NCBI RefSeq assembly: GCF_021390435.2
Contig: NZ_JAJVCN010000005.1
Coordinates: 186,001-250,000, forward strand
DNA from: Kibdelosporangium philippinense
GTDB lineage: Bacteria; Actinomycetota; Actinomycetes; Mycobacteriales; Pseudonocardiaceae
Reading direction: 5' to 3'
DNA: 64,000 nucleotides
Positions 34,834 through 43,933 of the stretch are shown in pieces (positions within the stretch are counted from its first letter, which is position 1; each line of letters opens with the position of its first letter). The notes beneath the pieces are model-generated. The model had not been told where the DNA came from. It made no database searches and worked only from the letters and a program-made list of their open reading frames with translations. Made by a program: the position numbers and the translations under genes.

Positions 34834-35727
34834 CTAGAGACCTCCCAACACCTGGGCGAGTGCCGGAAACCCGATGAAGACAAGGAACCCGCCGAACAGC
34901 ATCACCACGGGAAGGCTCATGCGTTCGGTGGCCGCTTGGGCGTCGCCTTCGGCGTCGGTGAGTTCGCGGGTGCGCAGCGCGGCGGCCTTGGCGGCGAGGC
35001 TGGCGCGCACGCGGGCGCCTTCGGTGCCGGCCAGGCTGACCGAGGCGGCCAGCTCGGACAGTTGGTGCACGTCAAGTTCGGTGCCGAGCTGCCCCAGGGT
35101 CGACCACGGCGTAGTCCGGGTGACCTTGGCCGTGAGCAGCGCGCGGCGCAGCTGTTGGAAGGCCCAGCCTTTGCCGATACCGACCGCGTCGGACAGGGCA
35201 CCGTCGACTCCGGCGCCGCCGGCCAGCAGGACCCGGATCAGGTTGAGGTAGGCCGCCAGCGCGTGCCGGAAGGTGGAGCGTCGACGTTCGGCTTCCTGCC
35301 GGACGCTGATGTCCGGGAGCAGGAAGCCGCCCAGGGCGAAGATGAGGCTGGCGACGGCGGGGACTTCCCAGCCCAGGTTGACATCGGCCACTACGAGCAG
35401 GAGCTCCATCAGGATCGGCAGCAGCAGCCCGGTCAGCGCCAGGGTGGCCTTTTCGGCGAGGTGGTGTTCGATGCTCTTGCCGGTGACGGCGAGGTCGTTG
35501 CGGAGCTTGCGGTTGGGCAGACCGAGTGCGGCCAGTGGCTTGATGAACGGCTTGCCGACGCGCAGCGCCCAGCCGTCGGAGTCGGCGGTGAGGATCGGTG
35601 GCGGTGCCGGTGTCGCGTGCAGCCGCTCGACCAGGGCCCGCAGCGGTGGCCGTGGCGGGAACAGGTAGACCACCAGTGCCCACAATCCGACGCCGAGCCC
35701 GGCGCCCCACAGCAACGCGCTGATCAT
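34834..35727 (-). CDS. tadC: TadC-like inner-membrane platform protein
   Basis: 297 residues of the type II secretion F family. Four membrane helices are visible (about 1-20, 100-145 in two, 275-295). The cytoplasmic centre (150-265) has the family's LNLIRVLLAGGAGVDGALSD-type region. ATG 35727 overlaps the tadB stop (ATGA). Pairs with TadB to form the assembly platform. Confidence 0.9.
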   Translation of the reverse strand: MISALLWGAGLGVGLWALVVYLFPPRPPLRALVERLHATPAPPPILTADSDGWALRVGKPFIKPLAALGLPNRKLRNDLAVTGKSIEHHLAEKATLALTGLLLPILMELLLVVADVNLGWEVPAVASLIFALGGFLLPDISVRQEAERRRSTFRHALAAYLNLIRVLLAGGAGVDGALSDAVGIGKGWAFQQLRRALLTAKVTRTTPWSTLGQLGTELDVHQLSELAASVSLAGTEGARVRASLAAKAAALRTRELTDAEGDAQAATERMSLPVVMLFGGFLVFIGFPALAQVLGGL

Positions 35728-36641
35728 GACGACGCCCCCTTTCCGGTGAGCAGGTCATCGACATTGGCGTCGTGCGGCCGGATGGTGGTCAGCTCGGTCA
35801 GGAACCTTTGGGGTTCACGCAGGCGCGCAATCTTTGCCAGCCAAGCAAAAGCTGCTGCGAACAGCGTTCCGACGAGCAGGAGCATGATCTGGCCGAACGC
35901 GGTGTCGTACGGGGCGAGGTAGCCGCGGTTGAGCAGCACCAGCCCGGCGGCGAAGGACAGCGTGGTGATCACGATGACCCGCACGCTGGTCCGGGTGCGG
36001 GCACGGCCGGCCTCGACCCGCATCCGCATCGACGCCTGCTCGCGGGCCTCGCTGGCCAGCTCGCCGAGCAGGTCCGCCAACTGGCGGGCCTGGTGTTCAG
36101 CGGCCAGTACGAGCGCGGAGATCACCAGGTCTGCGGTCGGGTCGCGCAGTTGGTCGGCGAGGTGGCGCAGCGAGGGTGCGAGGCGTTCGCCGCGTTCCAG
36201 CCGGATGGCCAGCTCGGTGATCTCCTCCCGGATGGCTTCCGGGCAGGCCGGGGCGGTGGCGAGGATGGCCTGTTCCAGACCGGCCGCGGCGACCAGGGTG
36301 TCGCGCAGCATCTCCGTCCACCCGGCGATCGCCTCGATCCGTTCGAGGTGGCGCTTGTGGTCGACGTTCGAGCCGAGGATCCGCGGCAGACTTACCACAG
36401 CCACGACGGTGAGGACGGCACCGACCACCCAGCCGGTGATCGCACCGACGGCCAGGCCGGCGAGCACAGCCACGACGAGCCAGCCGACCTGCTTACGGTC
36501 GTGGTGCGCGGCCAGCCAGGTGCCCAGGCGCGACGGCGCCGCCGAACGGACGGGCCGGCCGCGCAGCCCAGCCACGATGAGCAGCACACCGACGGCCAAG
36601 CCCGCGCCGAGCAGGCCGAACAGGGCGGCGGTGGTGGTCAT
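35724..36641 (-). CDS. tadB: TadB-like inner-membrane platform protein
   Basis: 305 residues of the type II secretion F family. Membrane helices lie near 5-22, 58-92, 233-252 and 265-285, with a cytoplasmic helical domain at 105-225 (AGWTEMLRDTLVAAAGLEQA). ATG 36641 overlaps the tadA stop as ATGA; an in-frame start 4 codons upstream is less likely. Confidence 0.9.
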   Translation of the reverse strand: MTTTAALFGLLGAGLAVGVLLIVAGLRGRPVRSAAPSRLGTWLAAHHDRKQVGWLVVAVLAGLAVGAITGWVVGAVLTVVAVVSLPRILGSNVDHKRHLERIEAIAGWTEMLRDTLVAAAGLEQAILATAPACPEAIREEITELAIRLERGERLAPSLRHLADQLRDPTADLVISALVLAAEHQARQLADLLGELASEAREQASMRMRVEAGRARTRTSVRVIVITTLSFAAGLVLLNRGYLAPYDTAFGQIMLLLVGTLFAAAFAWLAKIARLREPQRFLTELTTIRPHDANVDDLLTGKGASS

Positions 36642-38080
36642 GGCCGCCACCACCCTTCACGCCGCTCGGCCAGGTCGGGGTCGTAGCCGGCGTCGATGAG
36701 CAGGTCGAGGGTGTCGGTGCGCAATGGGGCGCCCGGCACGGCGCGCAGGTCGGGGCCGGGTCGCCACACTTCGTTGCTGATGATTTGGCGGTCGTCGGCG
36801 CCGACGACTTCGCGGATGGAGGACACCACCCGCCTGCTGGGATCGTCGCGTGGCTTTTCAAGGTGCACCACGAAGTGCAAGCCCGCGGCGACCAGGAGGT
36901 TGGTCGCTTCCATCGGCAGCCGTTCGGGGCCTTGCACGGCGTAGGCGGCGAGCTTGGTGAATGCGCCCCGGCTGCTGGAGGAGTGCAGGGTGCCCATGGA
37001 GCCGTCGTTGCCCATGGACATCGCGTTGGTCAGCGGGATGACCTCGGGGCCGCGGACCTCGCCGACGATCACCCGGTCTGGGCTCTGGCGCAGGGATTGC
37101 CACACCAGTTCCGACAGCGAGACCTCGCCGACGCCTTCCAGGTTGGGTTCTCGGGCCTGCATCGCCATCACGTCCGGGTGCGCGTCGGCGTCCTCGCCGA
37201 GGCCGAGTTCGAAGACGTCCTCGATGGTGATCAGCCGCTCCCAAGCGGGGATGGCCGAGGCCAGCCCGCGCAGCATGGTGGTCTTGCCGATCGCGGTGCC
37301 ACCGGTGATCAGGGCGTTGCGCCGGGCGCGCACCATCGCGGTCAGGAACGATTCCAGCGCCAGGTCGATGGTGCCGTTCTCCCGCAGCTCGACCAGGGTG
37401 ACCTTGGTGTAGCGGTGCCGCCGGATCGAGACACAGGGCCGTGCGGTCACGGCCATGACCGCTGAGACCCGTTCGCCGCCCGGCAATTGGAAGTTGACGA
37501 TCGGTGATCCGCGGTCGAAACGGCGTTCCTCCACCCCGGACCGGGTGGCCAGGTCGCGGATGAGCTCGATCAGCTCGGTGTCCGAGGCCACCACCGGTGG
37601 CAGCCGACGTCGGCGGCCGTCGGCGTACCGCACGAAGACGCGGTCGTAGCCGTTGATGTTGATGTTCTCGATGTCGGTGTCGGCCAGCAGCGGTTCCAGG
37701 CCGGCCAGCCCGAAGACCTCGTCGAGCACGGCCGTGATCACCCGCTGCTCGACCTCCGGCTTGACCAGGTCGTGGGCTTGGTTCATCTCGGCCTGGGCAT
37801 GGGCCTCGGCGGCGTCCTGCAGGATCGCCTCGGCCATCTGACGGCGCGCCACGGTCCCCATCGGGGCACGGCCGCTGCTTTCGTCGTCCCGGATGCGTTG
37901 GCTCAGCTGCGTGGACAGCTGCTCCCGCAGGTACCGCCTCAGCCGATCCACAACTGCGGTCTCCCCAGCAGGCAGATGCGGAAGCTCCGCTGGGCCGGGC
38001 AGGTTCGCCGGGCCAGGTTGTGGTCCAGCTCCATTCGACGTGGTCGTCAGGCGCGGCTCGCCGCGTCCGGGCCGGGTCAT
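36638..38080 (-). CDS. tadA: TadA/CpaF pilus assembly ATPase
   Basis: 480 residues, as usual for TadA of the VirB11/GspE superfamily. Walker A GGTAIGKTT (about 262-270), Asp box TIEDVFELGL, Walker B-like DRVIVGEVRG and His box GTLHSSSSRG are intact. It powers both assembly and retraction in Tad systems. ATG 38080 overlaps the end of the CpaE-like gene. Walker A has Ala where most members have Gly/Ser (GTAIGKT), which is tolerated. Confidence 0.95.
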   Translation of the reverse strand: MTRPGRGEPRLTTTSNGAGPQPGPANLPGPAELPHLPAGETAVVDRLRRYLREQLSTQLSQRIRDDESSGRAPMGTVARRQMAEAILQDAAEAHAQAEMNQAHDLVKPEVEQRVITAVLDEVFGLAGLEPLLADTDIENININGYDRVFVRYADGRRRRLPPVVASDTELIELIRDLATRSGVEERRFDRGSPIVNFQLPGGERVSAVMAVTARPCVSIRRHRYTKVTLVELRENGTIDLALESFLTAMVRARRNALITGGTAIGKTTMLRGLASAIPAWERLITIEDVFELGLGEDADAHPDVMAMQAREPNLEGVGEVSLSELVWQSLRQSPDRVIVGEVRGPEVIPLTNAMSMGNDGSMGTLHSSSSRGAFTKLAAYAVQGPERLPMEATNLLVAAGLHFVVHLEKPRDDPSRRVVSSIREVVGADDRQIISNEVWRPGPDLRAVPGAPLRTDTLDLLIDAGYDPDLAERREGWWRP

Positions 38081-38916
38081 GACGTCGTGCCGTTTCGTGT
38101 TTGCGGCCCGAGCGGTTGCAGGGCCGCGCCCGAGACCGGCTCACCGGGCACCGCCAGCCGCAGGTGCGGGGCGCGGGTGGCACCGTTGTTGGCGGCATGC
38201 CAGTGCGCGAAGGCGTTCAGCGCGATCTTGGCGGCGGCGCGCCCGAGCACCGATTTCGACGGGCTGTGCCGACCGTTGCCCTGCCCACACAACACCGCGG
38301 CGCCCTTGTCGTCGCGGGGAACCCGACCCATCACCGGGATCCCCAAGACCTGAGAGACCTCGGCGGTCGGGTAGCCGTCGCCGACGAGCACGAAGCACGG
38401 CTTCGCCGACCACCGCTGGGCGGCCTGCAGCTTGAGCGCGACGTGCGCGAGCTCATCGTCGTGCGGGCGGGCAACCAACAGCATCGCGTCCGCGCCGCGG
38501 ATGATCGGGAACGCAGGCGAGCCGGGATCCACCCGGCCGCAGTCGACGATGACCGTGGTCCCCGGCTGGTCGGCCGCCCGGCGCATCGGCGACGACGCGC
38601 CCGGAGCCAGCACCGACAACGCGGCGCGGGCCTGCTCGGCACCAACCGGCCCGAGCACCACCCGCAAGCCACCAGGCAGGACCTGCGTGTGCTGGGCAAG
38701 CAGGGTCGGGTCGGTGCCGCCGCGGCCCCGTGCCGCGGCGGCCAGGCTGACCAGACCCGGTGATTCCGGCAGCCGGAAGCGGGCCATCAAGTCACCGCCG
38801 GCTGGGTCGGCCTCGACCACAATCGGGTTCTCCTGCCCCGGCCACCGAGCGCCGAGCGCAGTCGCCAACGTGGTGACGCCGGGCGAACCCTTGAGCGAAC
38901 AGACTGCGACGAGCAT
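38077..38916 (-). CDS. CpaE/MinD-like protein with a defective P-loop
   Basis: 279 residues of the ParA/MinD superfamily, as found before TadA in Tad operons, where it places the machine. The expected deviant Walker A KGGxGKTT reads KGSPGVTT (residues 9-16): the catalytic lysine is Val. DPAGGDL and VDCGRVDPGS keep the switch I and II positions. ATG 38916 overlaps the SAF gene stop as TGATG. The receiver-like domain of CpaE is absent. ATP turnover seems doubtful (inference). Confidence 0.82.
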   Translation of the reverse strand: MLVAVCSLKGSPGVTTLATALGARWPGQENPIVVEADPAGGDLMARFRLPESPGLVSLAAAARGRGGTDPTLLAQHTQVLPGGLRVVLGPVGAEQARAALSVLAPGASSPMRRAADQPGTTVIVDCGRVDPGSPAFPIIRGADAMLLVARPHDDELAHVALKLQAAQRWSAKPCFVLVGDGYPTAEVSQVLGIPVMGRVPRDDKGAAVLCGQGNGRHSPSKSVLGRAAAKIALNAFAHWHAANNGATRAPHLRLAVPGEPVSGAALQPLGPQTRNGTTS

Positions 38917-39632
38917 CAGCGTCCACCTCCCGCGATCGCCACCAGGCTGAGCTGACCCGCCGGAGCAGAAGCCAACGCCCGAGCGTCCGATTCGGACAGC
39001 TGCAGCGACACCACCGTGGTCTGCTCGGTCTCGCGCGTGGCGATGCCGGTCACCACCGCGGTCCACGACGAGGTCTGCCCGGACCCAGCCGACGTTCCGG
39101 TCATCGTGCCCTGGCCCGGTGTGGTGAGCACCGCGACGGTGGTTCCCGGCGACAGGTCGGGCGGGAACTGGCCTGGCTTCAACCCGACAGCGGCGATTGC
39201 CTTGCCCTGCACCGGAACCTGCGGGGCGCCGAGGACCGAACGCGTCACCAGCGAACCCGCGGGCAGGCTGAACGCGACCGGCTGTCCCACCACTGTGGAC
39301 GCCGATGACGCCGGCATCACGTCCATTCCGGAGTCCGCCGCCATGCTGACCTCTTTGAGGTCCTGCGCGGTGAGGACTTGTCCCACCGCGACAGGGCGAG
39401 CCAGCGCCAGCACGCTTTGCCTGTCGCCCAACTGCATCCCGGCGAACACGCCACCGGCCGCGCACACCACGACCAGCAGGACACCCAGCAGGAGGTAGGG
39501 AACGCTGCGCCGCCGACCCCCGCCGCTCAGACGTGAAGGAGCCTTGCCGTCACGACCAGCCCACGCATTCGGCGACGTTCGGTCCTTCGTCGTCGTGTCC
39601 GTGCTGGCCGAACCTGCGGTAGTTGTCACCAC
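38916..39632 (-). CDS. CpaB/RcpC-like SAF-domain protein
   Basis: 238 residues. One membrane helix (VPYLLLGVLLVVVCAAGGVF, about 44-63) is followed by an SAF domain (about 75-140: ALARPVAVGQVLTAQDLKEV, then LPAGSLVTRSVLG). CpaB proteins bind the wall and guide the pilus through the periplasmic space. AAGGAGG precedes GTG 39632; a second GTG follows directly. Confidence 0.85.
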   Translation of the reverse strand: MVTTTAGSASTDTTTKDRTSPNAWAGRDGKAPSRLSGGGRRRSVPYLLLGVLLVVVCAAGGVFAGMQLGDRQSVLALARPVAVGQVLTAQDLKEVSMAADSGMDVMPASSASTVVGQPVAFSLPAGSLVTRSVLGAPQVPVQGKAIAAVGLKPGQFPPDLSPGTTVAVLTTPGQGTMTGTSAGSGQTSSWTAVVTGIATRETEQTTVVSLQLSESDARALASAPAGQLSLVAIAGGGR

Positions 39633-39750
39633 CGACCTCCTTCAGGCATAACGCCATTGCGACGCGTCGATCTGTGGGTTTCTCGACGTGCCTTGTGCTG
39701 ACACGGTGTTTCGTTGTGGCCGTCCGCCCGCACCGGGCGCGGCGGCGTGC

Positions 39751-40797
39751 TTAGCCGGTCGCGATGCCCTGGCTCTCCGCGACGCGGAACGCCGCACTGC
39801 CAGTCGTGGTCATGTTCGGGAACACCCCGCTTTGGCCGGCGCCCGACCAGGTCACCGTCCAATGCACCGTGGCCGTCACGGGGAACGCTTCGGCGCGTTG
39901 GCCGGCCGACGAGGTGCGGTAGGTGTAGCCACAGTCCGGCGAGGCGCTTTTCGGGTCGCCCCCGGCGGGAAACGCGGTGCCGGGGCCGGTGCACGTCACC
40001 GAACGGCCGTCACCCATCGACCAGGTCACCGAGGTCGGCCTGGCCACCGCGGTCACCGACACGCCCGGCACGGACGCGGTCGCCGAGACATCACCCCAGC
40101 TACTGCGGTCCAGCCACAACCAGGTCGGCAGATTCACCAGCTGGTCGCCGACCGGGTTCGCCTGGATCTTCGGCGCCGGCAACCGCAACTGGTTCTTCGC
40201 CTGCGCCGCGAGCTCGGCCGGCGACGGCAGCGGCACCCCGCCGGGCTGCTGGCCATCGGCGATCCAGACCGGAGGCCGATACAGCGCGTCCACCGCGCCC
40301 GGACCGGTGCACTTGTACACGTACCAGGCGCCGGACGGCGGTTGCGCCTGCGCCAGTCGTGGGCCCGCGACCGCGAACCGCGCCGTCGCCGGCTCCGACT
40401 GCGGCCGGTACACCGCGGGCTGCGCGGTCACCGCACCGGACCGAGGCGGAACCGTGTACGACGCCGGCTGAACACCTCCGGGCGGTGGCCCTTGGTAGTC
40501 ACTTCGGACGTACTCGCAATGCGCCAGGTTCGTGTTCCCACCGATGATCTTGTCGCCGCCGGCATCGGCCTGACCGGTGCCGGGGTTGCGGTTTCCCGGC
40601 GTGCCGGGCTTGCTGTTTCCGTTGCCCTGATTGCCGTTGCCGGGCCGGGGGCTCTTGCCCGCACCGAGTTCACAGCCGGGGTTCGGGAACTGGCTACAGT
40701 CGGTGTAACCCCAGATGTCATCGGCCAGTGCCGGTGCCGCGGCGGTAATCAACGCGGCCGTCGTCAGGCCAGCAACGATTCCTAGACGTTTCAACAT
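39751..40797 (-). CDS. secreted protein of the Tad/conjugation locus
   Basis: 348 residues with a signal peptide (MLKRLGIVAGLTTAALITAA, cut likely after ALA at about residue 25). A Gly/Asn/Pro-rich low-complexity stretch follows (about 43-75), then a strand-rich domain with Cys pairs, and a C-terminal module with VTWSMGDGRSVTC and CGYTYRTSS, as in PKD-like domains. ATG 40797 overlaps the lipoprotein stop. Similar genes accompany Tad-type loci on actinomycete mobile elements; role unknown. Confidence 0.75.
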   Translation of the reverse strand: MLKRLGIVAGLTTAALITAAAPALADDIWGYTDCSQFPNPGCELGAGKSPRPGNGNQGNGNSKPGTPGNRNPGTGQADAGGDKIIGGNTNLAHCEYVRSDYQGPPPGGVQPASYTVPPRSGAVTAQPAVYRPQSEPATARFAVAGPRLAQAQPPSGAWYVYKCTGPGAVDALYRPPVWIADGQQPGGVPLPSPAELAAQAKNQLRLPAPKIQANPVGDQLVNLPTWLWLDRSSWGDVSATASVPGVSVTAVARPTSVTWSMGDGRSVTCTGPGTAFPAGGDPKSASPDCGYTYRTSSAGQRAEAFPVTATVHWTVTWSGAGQSGVFPNMTTTGSAAFRVAESQGIATG

Positions 40798-41384
40798 GAG
40801 CCCAGCCCCTCCACCGCGAAGCGGGTAACTCGCCACGACCCGTCGGGCTGCTTCTTGACTTCCGCCGTGATCGCACGCTTTCCGCCTGGTGTGTCATTGA
40901 GCAACTGGCCATCCTTCTTGTACTTCAGCGAGTTCGTGCTGTCGCCGCAGTCAGAGATCATGACCGTGGTTGGGTTGTCCTGGGGGTCCACACTGGACAC
41001 CTGAGGGTTGATCAACGGCGCACCCTTGGTCACCACACCGTTGAGGTGATCCGTGTAGAGGCTGCGGGTGATCACCCCGAGCGCATCGCCTGTCGCGTAC
41101 TTCGCGAGTTCGGGCGACTGCCAATCCGAGGTCTCGCCGGCCTTCACCATCGCCTGCCACATCCCGGCATAGGCAGCCGTCGCCCGTTGCCGCGCGCTGT
41201 CCGCCGGAGAGACCGGCGAGGGTGGCGCGCTCGTCGGCGACGAGGAACCAGGAACCCCAGTCGTGCCCCCAGGAGTCGAAGTGGAGTTCGAACTGCAGGC
41301 CACCACGGTCGCCGTCGCGAGTCCGACCAGAACCAGTCGCGCTACACGCAGCCCGCCACGGCCGTGTACATTGCCTCCGACCAC
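40791..41384 (-). CDS. lipoprotein of the Tad/conjugation locus
   Basis: 197 residues starting at GTG 41384 (GAGGGG 6 bases upstream; GTG 41390 also possible). Signal sequence LVLVGLATATVVAC ends in a lipobox with the lipidated Cys near residue 29. Then a Ser/Thr/Pro linker and a domain that resembles NTF2-like lipoproteins (AYAGMWQAMVKAGETSDW, WRVTRFAVEGL). It may anchor part of the secretion or pilus channel to the outer face of the membrane. Confidence 0.75.
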   Translation of the reverse strand: MVGGNVHGRGGLRVARLVLVGLATATVVACSSNSTSTPGGTTGVPGSSSPTSAPPSPVSPADSARQRATAAYAGMWQAMVKAGETSDWQSPELAKYATGDALGVITRSLYTDHLNGVVTKGAPLINPQVSSVDPQDNPTTVMISDCGDSTNSLKYKKDGQLLNDTPGGKRAITAEVKKQPDGSWRVTRFAVEGLGSC

Positions 41385-41611
41385 ATGCACCCCCTCGGAT
41401 CCGGTGAAGTAGTCCTTTCGATCTACTGTGGTACACCTCACGTCTACCTGCCGCCCCCCAGGGGACCGCAACGTCCCTGCGGAGGGACACAGGTGTCTCA
41501 ACAGCGAAAATCGCCCAAAGTTCACCCAAATGGGCTAATGACATCCTGTCCAAACCGCAGTGCGTAGTAGCGTCGATAACCCGGACAGACGTAGTTAGTC
41601 GGCTACAGGGG

Positions 41612-42319
41612 GTGCGCGATGCGCGACTTGATTACGCTCGCGAACCGTCCGGGACCGGCGCCCTCCTGATCATGAACGCGGCGAGCATCGCAGGTTGGGG
41701 ACTCGTCGGGCTGCTCATCGGGGGTGGCCTACGGATGTTCGTCGAGCGGGTCGTCGCCCTTCCGGCGTTGACGAAGCGTGTCGCTCCACCCGCCGTCCTG
41801 GAAGTGGTGACGGCTCTCCTGTTCGCAGCCCTAGCCTGGCGCAGCGGGGCCAAGGCAGAACTCTTCGCCTACTCCTGGCTCGCGGCGATCAGCGTGCCCC
41901 TGGCCGCCATCGACTGGCGCACCCGCCAACTCCCTACCAGGCTGATCTGGCCTGGCGGCCTCGTCCTGATCGCGATCTTTGGCATGGCCGCCGCGGTCAA
42001 CCGCGACACGTACCCGCTCATCCGCTCCTTCGCCGGCATGCTCGCGCTGCTCGCGTTCTACGGCGCGATCTACTTCCTTCGGCCAGGCGAACTGGGCGGC
42101 GGGGACCTTCGACTTGGTGGCCTCCTTGGCCTCGCCCTCGGTTGGATCGGCTGGATCGCCGTGCTGACGGGAACGCTGCTCGGTTGGCTCGCAGCGGCCA
42201 TCGCAGTGATCGCGCTCCGGGCTGTTCGACGCACCGGAACCGGTCGTCGCGACGTGCCACTCGGCCCGTTCCTCGTGATCGGAACCTTTGTGACGGTTCT
42301 CGCCATTCCGCCAGTATGA
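41612..42319 (+). CDS. A24-type prepilin peptidase (TadV/CpaA-like)
   Basis: 235 residues with seven or eight membrane helices. The two catalytic aspartates are visible in AAIDWRTRQLP (about residue 104) and GELGGGDLRLGG (GxGD-type, about 165-176). This enzyme would cut the Flp and TadE/G leaders. Divergent from the rest of the pilus operon, sharing the 227-bp upstream region. GTG 41612 is listed; ATG 41672 would give a shorter, equally plausible protein. Confidence 0.85.
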   Translation: MRDARLDYAREPSGTGALLIMNAASIAGWGLVGLLIGGGLRMFVERVVALPALTKRVAPPAVLEVVTALLFAALAWRSGAKAELFAYSWLAAISVPLAAIDWRTRQLPTRLIWPGGLVLIAIFGMAAAVNRDTYPLIRSFAGMLALLAFYGAIYFLRPGELGGGDLRLGGLLGLALGWIGWIAVLTGTLLGWLAAAIAVIALRAVRRTGTGRRDVPLGPFLVIGTFVTVLAIPPV

Positions 42320-42430
42320 GGCCGCAGACCGGTCTACGGCTTGCGGTATCCGCACCAGTCGGTGGCCAGCCCACGACAGGAAATTTCGACCGTCACGTGA
42401 GGGACGATTCCACTGCCGCAAAGTAAGAAA

Positions 42431-42451
42431 CCCGGCCCACGAGGGACCGGG
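42431..42451 (-). terminator. leftward Rho-independent terminator
   Basis: On the - strand CCCGG(T)CCC-TCGT-GGGCCGGG is followed by TTTCTTACTTT. It lies 12 bases after the stop of the decayed DUF6247 gene and serves that strand. Confidence 0.65.
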
Positions 42452-42462
42452 CGGGTATGCAA

Positions 42463-42858
42463 TCAGGTGTCATCCCGATGCGTCTGGTCCCCGAGCCGAT
42501 CTTTGATCACAGCCTTGGCATCATCGATCGGCACGGCGTCGGGATTCTCATCGATCGACAGAATGCGCGTCACCTGGGCCTACGAGGCTAACGTTGCTAC
42601 CGGGATCCTGTATCTCCATGAAGGCGGAGTGCCGCCACTTCACCAGCAGCGCGTGTTTCTCCTGTGAGCTCCTTGGACTGTTTTGCTTCCTCCAGCACGA
42701 TGCTCCCACTCGCGGTCGAACTTGGCGGCTACGAGTTGCGTCAGGCACGCACGGATGGCTTGGGGTCCGGTGGCAGCGGCACGGTACGGGTCCATCGTCC
42801 GGCGGGGTTCTGGGATGTGAGACACCGGCGAATGCCGGATCGGTTGCGGCGCAATCAC
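42463..42858 (-). pseudogene. multiply frameshifted DUF6247-family gene
   Basis: Three successive frames on the - strand read like one DUF6247 protein. From GTG 42858: MDPYRAAATGPQAIRACLTQ and AAKFDREWEH. Next frame: HALLVKWRHSAFMEIQDPGS. Third frame to the stop at 42463: RILSIDENPDAVPIDDAKAV and IKDRLGD. The family order is kept, at least two shifts separate the parts, and a terminator follows. DUF6247 genes are often the antitoxin-like partner of small plasmid genes in Pseudonocardiaceae. Confidence 0.6.
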
Positions 42859-42915
42859 CTCTCCTATTCCCGGTCGCGGGTCGCCTTGGCGCGCGGGTCG
42901 ATCAAGGCAAGGGTG

Positions 42916-43182
42916 ATGTCATGGCCGGACTGGCCAAAGGTGCGCGCGCACCTGATACCCGACCTGGCCAAGAAGGTTGCGCACTGCTGTGTAGTCGTGT
43001 CCACGAATGCCCTTGAGAAGGTCAGGGATCACGCCTGCACCATAGGTGATCGTCCAGCTTGGACGTTCACGCTGCGGTGGCCGGGAAGGGCCGAACTGTT
43101 CGTGCTCGCCGCGGGGACGCCACTGCTGACCAGTCAGGACAAGTTAACCCGGCTGCGCGTCGAGGACGCCGGGCTGTGGTGA
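42916..43182 (+). CDS. small hypothetical protein
   Basis: 88 residues: SWPDWPKVRAHLIPDLAKK, then a strand-rich part (PAWTFTLRWPGRAELFVLAA). Divergent from the DUF6247 relic and convergent with the kinase gene, whose 3' end it overlaps by 49 bases. Only a weak ribosome binding site (AAGGG). It may be a partly decayed gene. Confidence 0.4.
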   Translation: MSWPDWPKVRAHLIPDLAKKVAHCCVVVSTNALEKVRDHACTIGDRPAWTFTLRWPGRAELFVLAAGTPLLTSQDKLTRLRVEDAGLW

Positions 43183-43700
43183 GGAAAGTTCTCGGTGAGG
43201 ATTCGGCGCACAGTGTCCGCTGCGGCGGAGTGCTCGGGCACGATCCGTTCGTCAACCCCTTCAAGCAGGCCCGCGCGCGGGAACTCCCGCATCTGCTCCG
43301 GTGTGAACTCCGCTCGTTGCTGGCGAGTCTGGTGGCGGCGGAGTGACTCGTCCCATGTGACCTGGAGGAAGTACCAGCCGCCGCCGAAGTCGCGGTGCAA
43401 CCGCCGCAGCATCTCGCCGTAGCGCCCAGCGTGCAGGATCCCTTCCAAGATCACCACGTAATCGTTCGCGAGCGTGTAGTGCACGATCTGCTCGATCAGC
43501 CCGATGTTGACGCCGCACTCGACGTCGTGTTCCCGCAACAACTTCCGGCGAATCGTGTCTTGGTCGACGATGGCGACACCGCGGCCAAGCTCGGCACGCA
43601 GCTCGCGTGCCACTGTGCTCTTCCCAGCGCCCGAGTTCCCGCGCAGCACGATCAACCGCGGACGACTACGCGGAATAGCATCGGATGCGGCGACTTCCAT
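43134..43700 (-). CDS. P-loop kinase-like ATPase (zeta-toxin/AAA kinase type)
   Basis: 188 residues. Walker A GNSGAGKST (about 21-29) after LIVLRG, then VAIVDQDTIRRKLL, YVVILEGILH and a lid region RRHQTRQQRAEF. The order matches small nucleotide or nucleoside kinases and chloramphenicol-phosphotransferase-like proteins; the substrate cannot be told. The C-terminal ~15 residues overlap the opposing gene. Confidence 0.75.
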   Translation of the reverse strand: MEVAASDAIPRSRPRLIVLRGNSGAGKSTVARELRAELGRGVAIVDQDTIRRKLLREHDVECGVNIGLIEQIVHYTLANDYVVILEGILHAGRYGEMLRRLHRDFGGGWYFLQVTWDESLRRHQTRQQRAEFTPEQMREFPRAGLLEGVDERIVPEHSAAADTVRRILTENFPHHSPASSTRSRVNLS

Positions 43701-43933
43701 GAGACCGGCAGTGTAGAGCCGGACAAATCACCGGTGCCGCGCCGCTTGAACCGCAGGTGCCAGCCGAGATCTGCTGGTCAGAAGGTGCCGGGGCCGAGGT
43801 CCAGCCAGCGTATGCGCCGCGCGGTCTGGCGCCTCGACTGTTGCCGGCGTCGACCGGCATGCCGTGGGCGGCCAGGGTTCGTTCGGCCTAGAACCCGTGG
43901 TCAGTAGGCTGACCGTGCGGGAGGTGGAGGAAC

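Noticed and set aside
42594..43016. 140-codon + strand frame
   Set aside because: Overlaps the decayed DUF6247 gene antisense; only the shorter 42916-43182 frame reads like a protein.
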